Assembly (NCBI RefSeq): GCF_031199965.1
Contig: NZ_CP133605.1
Location: 5,313,001-5,377,000, forward strand
DNA: 64,000 bases
Direction of reading: 5' to 3'
DNA from: Paenibacillus sp. D2_2
GTDB lineage: Bacteria; Bacillota; Bacilli; Paenibacillales; Paenibacillaceae
Shown here in pieces: positions 20,950-29,169 of the stretch; the first letter of the stretch is position 1, and the number at the start of each line of letters is the position of its first letter. The notes below the pieces were generated by a model. The model did no database searches. It worked only from the letters and a program-made list of their open reading frames with translations, and was not told where the DNA came from. Both the position numbers and the translations under genes were made by a program.

Positions 20950-21147
20950 ATATGATCCATCCTTTCAGGTTTTCTATATTTAGACTTATTCTAAGTTCTA
21001 AAATAAATTCTAACATTTTCACCCGAAGCTTTACGTGTAGATCATATGTGAATCATGTGTAGGTCAAATGAAGATACATGAAGATTAATAAATTTTAATT
21101 GTCAACTACTTAAAATTTTTTGGATCTATTGTGGGAACGTATGTTTT

Positions 21148-21165
21148 CTATTACAATTCTAATAG
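21148..21165. promoter_or_regulatory. PerR/Fur-like palindrome in the katA-ABC divergent region
   Basis: CTATTA-CAATTC-TAATAG is a perfect six-base inverted repeat. Aligned to the PerR box TTATAATnATTATAA it matches about 10 of 14 positions. It lies 199 bases upstream of katA and 73 bases upstream of the ABC gene. Assignment to PerR rests on katA being adjacent. Confidence 0.35.
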
Positions 21166-21237
21166 GTAAAATAAGGGACGTACTGAACATCAGATGACGC
21201 TCCTACCATGATGTCTATATTTGAAAGGAGCGTCGCG

Positions 21238-23028
21238 ATGGCCGAGATTCAATCCTCCCCTGCTTCAATCACAGGACGCAAACGGCGTACTTGGGGAGAT
21301 TATTACGAGATGTTAGGGAAATATGTACTACCACACCGCAAGCTTATGTTCTGGCTCACCCTGCTGCTGATCTTTTCGATCGGACTCCAACTTATTAATC
21401 CACAAATTATCCGCTATTTCATTGATGCTGCCCAAGGACAGGGAAGCTTGTACAATCTGTACTATGCCGCAGCTCTATTTATCGGCTTCTCGTTATTTCA
21501 GCAGATCGTGTCAGTATGCGCCGCGTATTTCAGTGAGAATCTAGGCTGGACGACAACCAACCAACTCAGAGCCGATCTAGTGGAACACTGCCTCGGGCTC
21601 GATATGTCATTTCATAAGACACACACTTCAGGTTCGCTTATTGAGCGGGTCGATGGCGACGTAAACGCGCTGGCGAACTTCTTCTCCAGCTTCATCATTC
21701 ATCTACTGGGCAATATCGTACTGATGCTAGGAATCCTGCTGCTCCTGTTCCGTGAGAATATATGGATCGGCATGGCAATGTGCCTGTTCGTCGTAAGTGC
21801 CATGTTCGTGATTCAGAAGATTCGCAAATTCACGGTCCCAGTCTGGACACGCTGGAGGAGCTTAAACGCAGAGTTCTACGGCTTCATCGGCGAGCAGCTT
21901 GAAGGCACTGAGGATACACGGGCCAACGGTGCGGCGGGCTATGTAATGGATCGATTCTATAGTCTCTCCCGTCGGATGCTACCCGTGCGGGTCCGTGCCT
22001 TTATGGGGTTCTGCATGATGTGGTGTACAACCATACTCGTGTTCACTCTTGGAAACGCTACCGCCTTTGTTATCTGTTATTACCTTTGGAAGCAAGGAGA
22101 ACTCTCCATTGGCTCCGTATATCTCGTATTCTACTACACTGAGCTACTAGCTAAGCCGATTGAGAAGATCCGTACCCAGCTTGAGGATTTGCAAAAAGCT
22201 GATGCCAGCCTTGTCCGCGTCCGAGAGCTGTTAAATACACAATCTAAAATCACAGACGGTCCAGGCGCACCTCTACCGCTGGCCCCACTAAGCGTCGAAT
22301 TTGAAGGTCTTACCTTCTCCTATGAGGAAGGTATTGAACCCACGTTACATCAACTGAATTTCCATCTAGAACCTGGCCAAACGATGGGCCTACTAGGACG
22401 AACGGGAAGCGGCAAGACAACGATTGCCCGTATGTTGCTTCGCTTCTATGATCCGCAAGAAGGATGCATCAAGCTGTCTGGTATCGATATCAAAGATTGC
22501 AAGCTGCATGAATTAAGACAGGGAGTCGCGATGGTGACGCAAAACATTGAAATCATGGAAGGGACCGTGAGGGACAATCTCACCCTGTTCGATACTACAA
22601 TTCAGGATGGGGCCATTGTGTCCGTTCTAGAAGAGCTCGGTTTAAAGGAATGGTATGCAGCGCTACCGGACGGCCTGGATACTACACTTGCTTCTGGTGG
22701 CGGCAGCTTATCCGCAGGAGAAGCTCAACTGCTCGCCTTTGCTCGGGTATTTCTTACGAATCCCGGACTGGTCATCTTGGATGAAGCGTCATCCCGGCTT
22801 GATCCGCTAACGGAGAATCGAATTGAAGCGGCTATCAGCAAACTGCTTGAGGAGCGAACTTGCATTATAATCGCACATCGCTTATCCACCGTGCAGCGTG
22901 CGGACCAAATCCTTATTCTTGAGAATGGCCGAATATTGGAAAAGGGCGGGCGGAAAGAGCTAGCCGCAAATCCAGATTCCCGGTTCAGCCGCATGCTGGC
23001 CGTTGGATTAGAGGAGGTGCTGGCATGA
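21238..23028 (+). CDS. Heterodimeric ABC exporter subunit 1
   Basis: A 596-residue half-transporter: six-helix membrane domain (about residues 15-320), then an ATPase. Walker A is GLLGRTGSGKTTIARMLL, Walker B LVILDEASSRLDP. The signature is LSAGEAQLLAFAR, with A in place of the first G, as seen in one half of BmrCD/YheIH-like pairs. The ATG at 21238 has AAAGGAG at correct spacing and is preferred over one 30 bases upstream. The stop overlaps the next gene by four bases, so the two subunits are translationally coupled. Likely a lipid or drug exporter; the substrate is unknown. Confidence 0.85.
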   Translation: MAEIQSSPASITGRKRRTWGDYYEMLGKYVLPHRKLMFWLTLLLIFSIGLQLINPQIIRYFIDAAQGQGSLYNLYYAAALFIGFSLFQQIVSVCAAYFSENLGWTTTNQLRADLVEHCLGLDMSFHKTHTSGSLIERVDGDVNALANFFSSFIIHLLGNIVLMLGILLLLFRENIWIGMAMCLFVVSAMFVIQKIRKFTVPVWTRWRSLNAEFYGFIGEQLEGTEDTRANGAAGYVMDRFYSLSRRMLPVRVRAFMGFCMMWCTTILVFTLGNATAFVICYYLWKQGELSIGSVYLVFYYTELLAKPIEKIRTQLEDLQKADASLVRVRELLNTQSKITDGPGAPLPLAPLSVEFEGLTFSYEEGIEPTLHQLNFHLEPGQTMGLLGRTGSGKTTIARMLLRFYDPQEGCIKLSGIDIKDCKLHELRQGVAMVTQNIEIMEGTVRDNLTLFDTTIQDGAIVSVLEELGLKEWYAALPDGLDTTLASGGGSLSAGEAQLLAFARVFLTNPGLVILDEASSRLDPLTENRIEAAISKLLEERTCIIIAHRLSTVQRADQILILENGRILEKGGRKELAANPDSRFSRMLAVGLEEVLA

Positions 23029-24878
23029 AGACGCGCCATTTTTTCTGGAGATTGGTAACCTACCGCCCTATCCTCTACCTGACGAACCTATTGATGTGGA
23101 CGATCGTGCATATGATTCCGTTGGTGCCGGGGCTAGCTACTAAGGCCTTCTTCGATCAGTTAGAAGGTAATGTCTCCTTTCCTTACGGCGTATGGGGAAT
23201 TATAGCCTTACTTATTAGCGCAGCACTAGTAAGAATTATGTTTATTGCACTCGGATTTTTGACGGATGTACGGTTCCGTTTTCGTATCGGTATGCTTATG
23301 CGCCGTAACCTGTTGGCGCACGTATTGAAACAGCCTGGAGCCAGGGCCATTCCTTGCTCACCAGGCGAAGGAATCAGTAACTTTCGCGATGACATCGATC
23401 AAACGGAGGAAGCGGTAAGCTGGTCAGTAGATGGATTGGGCCTAGCCGGGTTTGCGGTCGTTGCCAGCTTTATTCTCATATCTATCGATGCGCAGATGAC
23501 CTTTTTCGTATTCGTCCCGTTAATCTTGGTCGTATGTACAGCCCAATTGGCAACTTCACGAATACAGAAATACCGAGCAGCTAGCCGGGAAGCTACGGCG
23601 AAGGTCACTGGCTCAATCAGTGAGATGTTCGGCAATGTTCAGGCCATTCAAGTGGCCGGCGCAGAGGGGCGAATCGTCGAGCGGTTTATTAAGCTTAGCG
23701 ATCAACGCAGAAAGACGATGGTTAAGGATAAGCTGATCACTGAAGCGTTATCCTCTATTTTTACCAATTCGGTCAATCTTGGAACAGGCCTGATTCTTAT
23801 TCTGGCCGGCTACAAAATGCGCAGTGGAGCATTTACAGTTGGAGACTTGTCCTTATTTATTTATTATTTGACTTTCGTAACCCAACTCATCGGTAATTTA
23901 GGCAACTTCATGACGTTCTACAAGCAGATGGGAATTAGCTTTGAACGGCTCAAAAATATGCTGCAAGGCACTCATGCTTCTGTGCTGACCAAACCCGCAT
24001 ATATAGGCATTGGCAGCGATCAAGAAAGAGCAGCTGATTCAGCGTCCTACCTTACCTTGAACGAGGCGGTCAGTGAAATGAACCAAGCTGACTTCGAGTC
24101 ACTTCAGCATTTAGAGACGCGGCGGCTGACATACCGCTATCCGGAGACAGGACGCGGTATTCATAATATTGATCTTAACCTAACCCGCGGTTCATTTACG
24201 GTCATTACGGGCATGATCGGTTCAGGCAAAACGACGCTTGTCCGTTCCCTGCTCGGATTATTACCGGCTGAATCCGGGGAAATCGTCTGGAACGGACATA
24301 AGGTATCTAATCCGGCCGACTTCTTCGTTCCTCCGTATAGCGCTTATACTTCGCAAATTCCGCGCTTGTACAGTGATAAGCTGAAGCATAATATTCTGCT
24401 TGGTGAACCAGAGGTTGCGGAAACATTACAACGATCAATCTATACCGCGGTCATGGAGAACGATATCAATCATCTTCAGGATGGGCTCGATACGATGGTC
24501 GGCCCGCGCGGCGTCAAATTGTCGGGCGGTCAAGCCCAACGGACGGCGACCGCACGTATGCTAGCGCGAGACGCACAGCTCTATGTATTCGACGACTTGT
24601 CGAGCGCGCTTGATGTGGAGACGGAACGTATTCTGTGGGAGCGTATTTTCCGCGAAAGAAGTGAGGCCACCTACTTAGTTGTCTCTCACCGCAAAGCGGC
24701 GCTTACCCATGCCGATCATATCATCGTGCTTAAGGATGGGATGATCGAAGCGGAGGGTACCGTTGATTCTCTACTTGAAACGAGTCAAAGCTTCCGTGAG
24801 CTTTGGCATGGTGAGAGTACGGAGAATGAAGATACTACGACAACCTTTCAGGATGAAAAGCGATCGATTGAGGCATAG
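23025..24878 (+). CDS. Heterodimeric ABC exporter subunit 2
   Basis: A 617-residue half-transporter: membrane domain (about 1-310), then an ATPase with Walker A VITGMIGSGKTTLVRSLLG and signature LSGGQAQRTATARML. Walker B reads LYVFDDLSSALD, so the usual catalytic glutamate is aspartate. That makes one of the two ATP sites of the heterodimer degenerate, as in the BmrCD/TM287-288 class. The membrane domain is joined to the ATPase by an unusually long linker (about residues 320-365). The ATG overlaps the partner stop codon (ATGA). Confidence 0.85.
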   Translation: MKTRHFFWRLVTYRPILYLTNLLMWTIVHMIPLVPGLATKAFFDQLEGNVSFPYGVWGIIALLISAALVRIMFIALGFLTDVRFRFRIGMLMRRNLLAHVLKQPGARAIPCSPGEGISNFRDDIDQTEEAVSWSVDGLGLAGFAVVASFILISIDAQMTFFVFVPLILVVCTAQLATSRIQKYRAASREATAKVTGSISEMFGNVQAIQVAGAEGRIVERFIKLSDQRRKTMVKDKLITEALSSIFTNSVNLGTGLILILAGYKMRSGAFTVGDLSLFIYYLTFVTQLIGNLGNFMTFYKQMGISFERLKNMLQGTHASVLTKPAYIGIGSDQERAADSASYLTLNEAVSEMNQADFESLQHLETRRLTYRYPETGRGIHNIDLNLTRGSFTVITGMIGSGKTTLVRSLLGLLPAESGEIVWNGHKVSNPADFFVPPYSAYTSQIPRLYSDKLKHNILLGEPEVAETLQRSIYTAVMENDINHLQDGLDTMVGPRGVKLSGGQAQRTATARMLARDAQLYVFDDLSSALDVETERILWERIFRERSEATYLVVSHRKAALTHADHIIVLKDGMIEAEGTVDSLLETSQSFRELWHGESTENEDTTTTFQDEKRSIEA

Positions 24879-24922
24879 TAAATTTGATATTTTGAATACG
24901 CGAATCAGGGAGGATCTCTCGA

Positions 24923-25054
24923 ATGGATAATACGCATGAATTTGTAGAGAAGCTGCATGATAAACAAGCCAAGGATGAGGCTAACAAACGGCGCAATGGG
25001 AATGGGAATCCAGAAGGACGGCTTTCCAGCAAAAGACATGGTACTCAGAAATAA
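24923..25054 (+). CDS. Small hydrophilic protein, 43 residues
   Basis: Starts MDNTHEFVEKLHDKQ and ends GRLSSKRHGTQK. It is very rich in K, N, D, E and G, with no hydrophobic stretch. The ATG at 24923 follows GGGAGGATCTCTCGA, a clear ribosome binding site. It lies 44 bases after the ABC exporter with no terminator between, so it is probably cotranscribed. The composition resembles small spore-associated proteins, but I do not recognise a family. Confidence 0.6.
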   Translation: MDNTHEFVEKLHDKQAKDEANKRRNGNGNPEGRLSSKRHGTQK

Positions 25055-25072
25055 AGATCATTGAAAGTAACA

Positions 25073-25119
25073 AGGAGCCGTCCTCGCAGTCAAACTGCAA
25101 GAATGGCTCCTTTATTATT
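25073..25119 (+). terminator. Terminator between the two small convergent genes
   Basis: AAGGAGCC / GGCTCCTT stem with an inner GCAGT/ACTGC pairing. TTTATTATT follows on the plus side. Confidence 0.75.
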
Positions 25120-25126
25120 GGGTTGG

Positions 25127-25300
25127 TTAACCCCGGTATTTGTCGGTTCCAGATATGAATTCATCCGGGACCCCTTCTCCACTCTTGGAATGGTTCTTAA
25201 TTTGACTTAGGCGTCCAGCACCGCCTTCCCCACCATTTCCGGTGGTTGCATTCTGCCCGTTGCTGCTGCCATTGCCCGCTTGCTTACCTCGCTTCGCCAC
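25127..25300 (-). CDS. Small Gly/Asn/Ser-rich protein, 57 residues
   Basis: GTG start at 25300, placed 11 bases after GGAGG. The protein begins VAKRGKQAGNGSSNGQ and ends VPDEFISGTDKYRG. It is low-complexity, positively charged and has no membrane segment. It shares the style of the 43-residue protein encoded convergently (basic, Gly/Asn-rich, with a GRLS motif). The family is not recognised; a spore-core or nucleic-acid-binding role is only a guess. Confidence 0.5.
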   Translation of the reverse strand: MAKRGKQAGNGSSNGQNATTGNGGEGGAGRLSQIKNHSKSGEGVPDEFISGTDKYRG

Positions 25301-25398
25301 GCCGCGATTCACCTCCAAATTGAGTTGGCTGAAAATCATCAATCGCTTATTAGCGTCTGCTGCGAAGTCCGTTTTTATGCGGGTAGCCCTGACAGGCT

Positions 25399-26127
25399 CT
25401 ATTCCTTAATCGTCACCGTAACCGGAGAATACTCGGCAATGACCGTTTGTCCGTGAACGGATACGCTACCTTCTGGTGAAATGTCCTTCTCTGTCATAAT
25501 TCCGAGTGCGATCGTGAAGCGGTTGAACTTGATCGGAACCCCGCTCTCCCGGCGCACTTCTGTCCCGTTGAGATAGAAGATAACTTCATCCTCAGCACGG
25601 TTATAAGTGATTTTATAGGTATTAAATTCACGTGCTTTGAAGTTGGTATCCTCCTTGAACACGCAGAAATACTTCGTCTTATCACTATCCGGTACCTTGA
25701 CTCCCGGGAATGGCAACACTGCATAGACACTCGCATATTTATCATTACCGGCGAAGAAATCGAGCGCAGCACCAGTAGTGAAGTCAAGCAGGTTCAGCGA
25801 CACATAGCCATCATATAGATCTCCAGGTACCGTATTCTGCGTACGAGCGCGAATTTGCAATTCGAAGCTAATCTCGCCCTCTTCGGGAACGACGACATCC
25901 TCAACAGAATAATACATATGCTTGGCATTATCGAGAATTTGGATTTGATTATTCTGTCTGCTAAGCGGTGCACGTACATATAGAATCCCATTACGTACGA
26001 TCACAACCGCCTCAGGCTCACGATATTCCCAGAACGAACCGTCGGGTAGCGGGAAACCACCCATTTTCCAAACTTGTCCTTCGTTTAAAATCGTATGAAA
26101 ATCTCCAAATATTTTTTGCTCTTCCAT
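25399..26127 (-). CDS. DUF6081-like cytoplasmic protein, beta-sandwich type
   Basis: A 242-residue protein with no signal peptide or membrane segment. It opens MEEQKIFGDFHTILNEGQVW and has alternating beta-strand patterns with ISFELQIRARTQNTV, VSLNLLDFTTGAALDFFAGN and YKITYNRAEDEVIFYLNGTEV. These suggest a concanavalin-like (lectin-type) jelly roll. I associate this layout with the DUF6081 family, of unknown function. It lies 69 bases downstream of the menA-like gene, so cotranscription is possible. Confidence 0.55.
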   Translation of the reverse strand: MEEQKIFGDFHTILNEGQVWKMGGFPLPDGSFWEYREPEAVVIVRNGILYVRAPLSRQNNQIQILDNAKHMYYSVEDVVVPEEGEISFELQIRARTQNTVPGDLYDGYVSLNLLDFTTGAALDFFAGNDKYASVYAVLPFPGVKVPDSDKTKYFCVFKEDTNFKAREFNTYKITYNRAEDEVIFYLNGTEVRRESGVPIKFNRFTIALGIMTEKDISPEGSVSVHGQTVIAEYSPVTVTIKE

Positions 26128-26195
26128 TATGTTCGTCTCTCTTTCTCTTAGAAATTATTGAATAATACCTTGAATTAACAGTGTTAAGATCATAA

Positions 26196-27020
26196 TCAAA
26201 CCGCAGCGGACCGATGCTTTCTGCGAAGCCCCATTAGCGGCAAATATGCCGTGGATGGATTATGCTCCTTCAACCTACCGTATACCCGGTATAGCGGAAC
26301 CGCCGTTACTAGACCAATTAAGGAATAGAGCGGCAGGATTCGTAGTACAACACAGAGTACCAGTGAAGCATAAGCGAGTAACAGTAACATTTTGGAGAAG
26401 GCCAAAGCCCGTTTCTCTCCCCATACGACGACCAATGTATTCTTACCAGCCTGCTTGTCCGCTTGCCAGTGAAGGAAATGATGGTTAAACAACAGTAGTG
26501 TCGTCAGAATACCGATCGGCAGCGACAGCAGGGCTGAGCGAAAGCTCAAATCGCCTGTCTGTACGTAATATGACCCCATAATGGGTAGAACACCAAAAGA
26601 GAGCAGGATTGCCAGCTCGCTAAGTCCTTTTCCCCTATACCCGAATTGGATTGGGGGCGCCACATAGTAATAAGCGATCAGGCCTCCCAGTGCTGAGAAG
26701 ACGAGAATAGGCCAGCCGCTGAATATACTGAGTACAACACCGCAAAGCACAGCCAAGCCTAACAATGACCAAGTGATGGTAGCAAAGCTCTTCTCGGACA
26801 TGGTACCGTTGTCTAGGTATCCCGAATTCGTCGAGATCACCTCTGGAGTGCTGTTGGCCGCCGTATCCGCGCCACTGCGATAATCCCATAGATCATTAAT
26901 CATGTTCGAGAACAGATGCGCCGCACCTGCACCGATTAATGTAATTATAAAAAGTACCGGATGAAATACTCCCTCCCACACATAGGCTCCAAGCACTCCT
27001 AGGAATACGGGAACCAACAT
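26196..27020 (-). CDS. menA: UbiA-family prenyltransferase, MenA-like (start uncertain)
   Basis: A 274-residue membrane prenyltransferase. The first aspartate-rich motif is FSNMINDLWDYRSGADT and the second is NHHFLHWQADKQAGKNTLVVVWG. The pattern fits 1,4-dihydroxy-2-naphthoate polyprenyltransferase, which makes demethylmenaquinone. The reading frame stays open about 19 codons upstream (through WTRFKKASRFKVIPV), which is the expected N-terminus of such proteins but lacks an ATG or GTG. So the true start is probably near 27075, perhaps hidden by a base error; 27020 is the first in-frame ATG. It would supply the quinone for the bd oxidase and NDH-2 encoded nearby. Confidence 0.78.
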   Translation of the reverse strand: MLVPVFLGVLGAYVWEGVFHPVLFIITLIGAGAAHLFSNMINDLWDYRSGADTAANSTPEVISTNSGYLDNGTMSEKSFATITWSLLGLAVLCGVVLSIFSGWPILVFSALGGLIAYYYVAPPIQFGYRGKGLSELAILLSFGVLPIMGSYYVQTGDLSFRSALLSLPIGILTTLLLFNHHFLHWQADKQAGKNTLVVVWGEKRALAFSKMLLLLAYASLVLCVVLRILPLYSLIGLVTAVPLYRVYGRLKEHNPSTAYLPLMGLRRKHRSAAV

Positions 27021-27276
27021 GACGGGAATAACTTTGAACCGTGAAGCTTTCTTGAATCTTGTCCATACGCTAACCAGCTACTCCACGCTCCTTTCATGGT
27101 TGTATATGTGATATGTGATATTTATCACTATTCATTATACACCTTTTCATGAAGAGGGATAGTGGAAAAATACTTCACCTAGCAACTGGACTAAAGTCTA
27201 GATTTTTACTTCCCCGAGACTGAAGTAAGGCATGGACTTTTATGGTACGATGTTACCAGATAATTTTAAAGTGTGT

Positions 27277-27443
27277 GTTCAAAAAGTGCGGTTTTCAGCA
27301 CCGAGAAAGTTGGATGAAGCTAGGGGCTGAGGAGCGGAGCGTACGTTTTGGGTACGTGAGCACCGGAGGACCCGGCTGAATTCAAGATTCGATGCCGAGT
27401 TACTTCTTGATTCACTTCGTGATCAAAAGCGAACTTTTTGAAC
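27277..27443 (+). repeat. Structured ~167-bp repeat, copy 2
   Basis: The best-preserved copy. The ends GTTCAAAAAGT and ACTTTTTGAAC are perfect 11-base inverted repeats. Inside are GCGTAC / GTACGT (hairpin at about 27340-27357), the shared ACCCGGCTGAATTCAAG and the 3' hairpin TTGATTCAC-TTC-GTGATCAA. It ends 24 bases before the ATG of the downstream membrane protein, just ahead of its GAAAGGA site. Confidence 0.85.
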
Positions 27444-27467
27444 TACCTCTTGAAAGGACGGAAATTA

Positions 27468-27971
27468 ATGAATAAGAAATCATGGTTTGGCCCGGTGCTA
27501 ATTTTGCTTGGCATGTACCTGCTCTTCTTTCGCAGAGAAGCGATCAGTGCCGGCACCCTATTCGGGCAATTCTGGCCAACGATGTTCGTGCTGCCCCTCG
27601 GCCTGTTCTTCCACTGGATGTACTTCTCTGTAACCAGCCGCAGAGCGATCGGACTACTCATCCCTGGCGGCATTTTGTTCACTGTAGGCCTTGTCTGCCA
27701 AATCTCCACTCTGTTCGATAGCTGGCAGTATTTATGGCCAGGCTTCATCCTTGCTCCTGCAGTGGGGCTGTTCGAGTTCTACTGGTTCGGCAACCGCAAT
27801 AAGTACCTGCTCATCCCGATTAACATTCTGGCTGGACTCTCCTTGCTGTTCTTCGCTGTCTTCTCTCTAGGAGCGCTGTACAACCGTATGATCTTCGGAC
27901 AACCTGTGTTAGCCATTGCCCTTGTCGTCATCGGCGCCGGAATTATGATTGCACCAAAAAAGCGGATCTAG
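27468..27971 (+). CDS. Five- to six-helix membrane protein of unknown function
   Basis: A 167-residue hydrophobic protein starting MNKKSWFGPVLILLGMYLLF. It has five or six membrane segments and several aromatic residues near the ends of the helices (FWPTMFVLPLGLFFHWMYF). The ATG at 27468 follows GAAAGGACGG; an in-frame start 30 bases upstream lies inside the repeat element. It resembles the DUF5668/LiaI-type membrane proteins in hydropathy only. It is monocistronic with a strong terminator overlapping the stop codon. I do not assign a function. Confidence 0.65.
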   Translation: MNKKSWFGPVLILLGMYLLFFRREAISAGTLFGQFWPTMFVLPLGLFFHWMYFSVTSRRAIGLLIPGGILFTVGLVCQISTLFDSWQYLWPGFILAPAVGLFEFYWFGNRNKYLLIPINILAGLSLLFFAVFSLGALYNRMIFGQPVLAIALVVIGAGIMIAPKKRI

Positions 27972-27988
27972 TTGATCCGCTTTTTTTA
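27955..27988. terminator. Bidirectional terminator
   Basis: GCGGATC / GATCCGC with the stop codon of the upstream gene in the loop region. There are seven T on the plus side and six A on the other side, so it serves both converging genes. Confidence 0.88.
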
Positions 27989-27997
27989 TTTCTTACT

Positions 27998-28944
27998 TTA
28001 CTGAGATATGAGCATCGCCACAGCAAGAACTACAATCCTCGCCCCACTCATCATCATGAAATTTTTGACTGCGAGTCCGAACGTATCCTTCTTGGTCTGC
28101 AGCTTGGTGAACTGCCCGATATTTCTATTGATCGGAATCAGGATTAATAAGGTTAGCAGACAGAGCAGCGGGTTGACGCCCAGGAAGATCAGAACGATCA
28201 GATCGATGAAAGCCGCATAATACATCAGCCTGAACAGCAATAATGCATTGGCTTTGCCGATATAGACTGGAAGCGTGTATCTCTTGTTCTCAATATCCTC
28301 CTCAATATCACAGATGTTGTTGGCCAGCATAATATTCGCAATACCGAGAATCGCCGGAACCGATACTAGAAAGAGAAGCACGACCTCCAAAAGGTGCACC
28401 TGAAGCACAGCCACTCCCCCTTCCAGAGTCAGGGAGGCTAGTCGTTCACCGACCTGAATATAAGCCGATATGAACATAATGACAAAGCCCATGAACAGAC
28501 CCGAGAAGATCTCCCCGAGCGGCATTCTCGAAATCGGAATCGGTCCGAATGAATAGAGAATCCCCACCGCGAACGAGAGCCCACCCAGGAGTAATATTAG
28601 CAGATCAGTCTGCAAAAATAGAGTGAGACCCGCACCTACCGCAATCAGCAGCAAGATACCGATCAGCAAGACAACCAGAGCCGGTCTCATCTTATAGCTC
28701 ACAATCGGATTATGAACCTCATAGCCATATCCATGCTTCCGGCTGCTTTTTTATAATCATAGTAATTATTCAAGGCCGTTGTCGCCATGTCGAAGCTGAG
28801 CAATGAGAACAGCATCAACAGAAAATGCTCTACCCGGAATTCATGAAAACGAAATATTGCATATACCGTTCCGAACAGAAACGGAATCATACTAGCCGTC
28901 TTTGTCTTGATTTCTACTAACTGCAAAAATTTCTTTATCGCCAT
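27998..28944 (-). pseudogene. Second UbiA-family prenyltransferase, MenA-like, frameshifted
   Basis: About 315 residues when repaired. The N-terminus is MAIKKFLQLVEIKTKTASMI and the first aspartate motif is MATTALNNYYDYKKA. One base is missing in GCC(C)GG at about 28741; as read the protein ends SMDMAMRFIIRL, while the repaired frame gives ARKHGYGYEVHNPIVSYKM and runs on through ANIMLANNICDIEEDIENKR (second aspartate motif) to ISQ. It resembles the 1,4-dihydroxy-2-naphthoate octaprenyltransferase family, making it a paralogue of the gene at 26196. Which of the two is the true MenA is open. Confidence 0.78.
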
Positions 28945-29169
28945 TCTAATGTCATTCCTTCCACATTTTCGACAATGAAACCAATTTGTCAGCAATTATT
29001 TTTGATTTTTTCCCGGGTAATTTGGTGATAATGGAGGATAATTATGTAAACATGTAGAAATCAAATGAGGCGTGCTCAAAAATCAGACTCAAATCCATAG
29101 CACATTTTCTGAGCAACTTTACAATATCTCCTACATTCCACTAATTCACTGTTCCATAGGGGGCACCAA

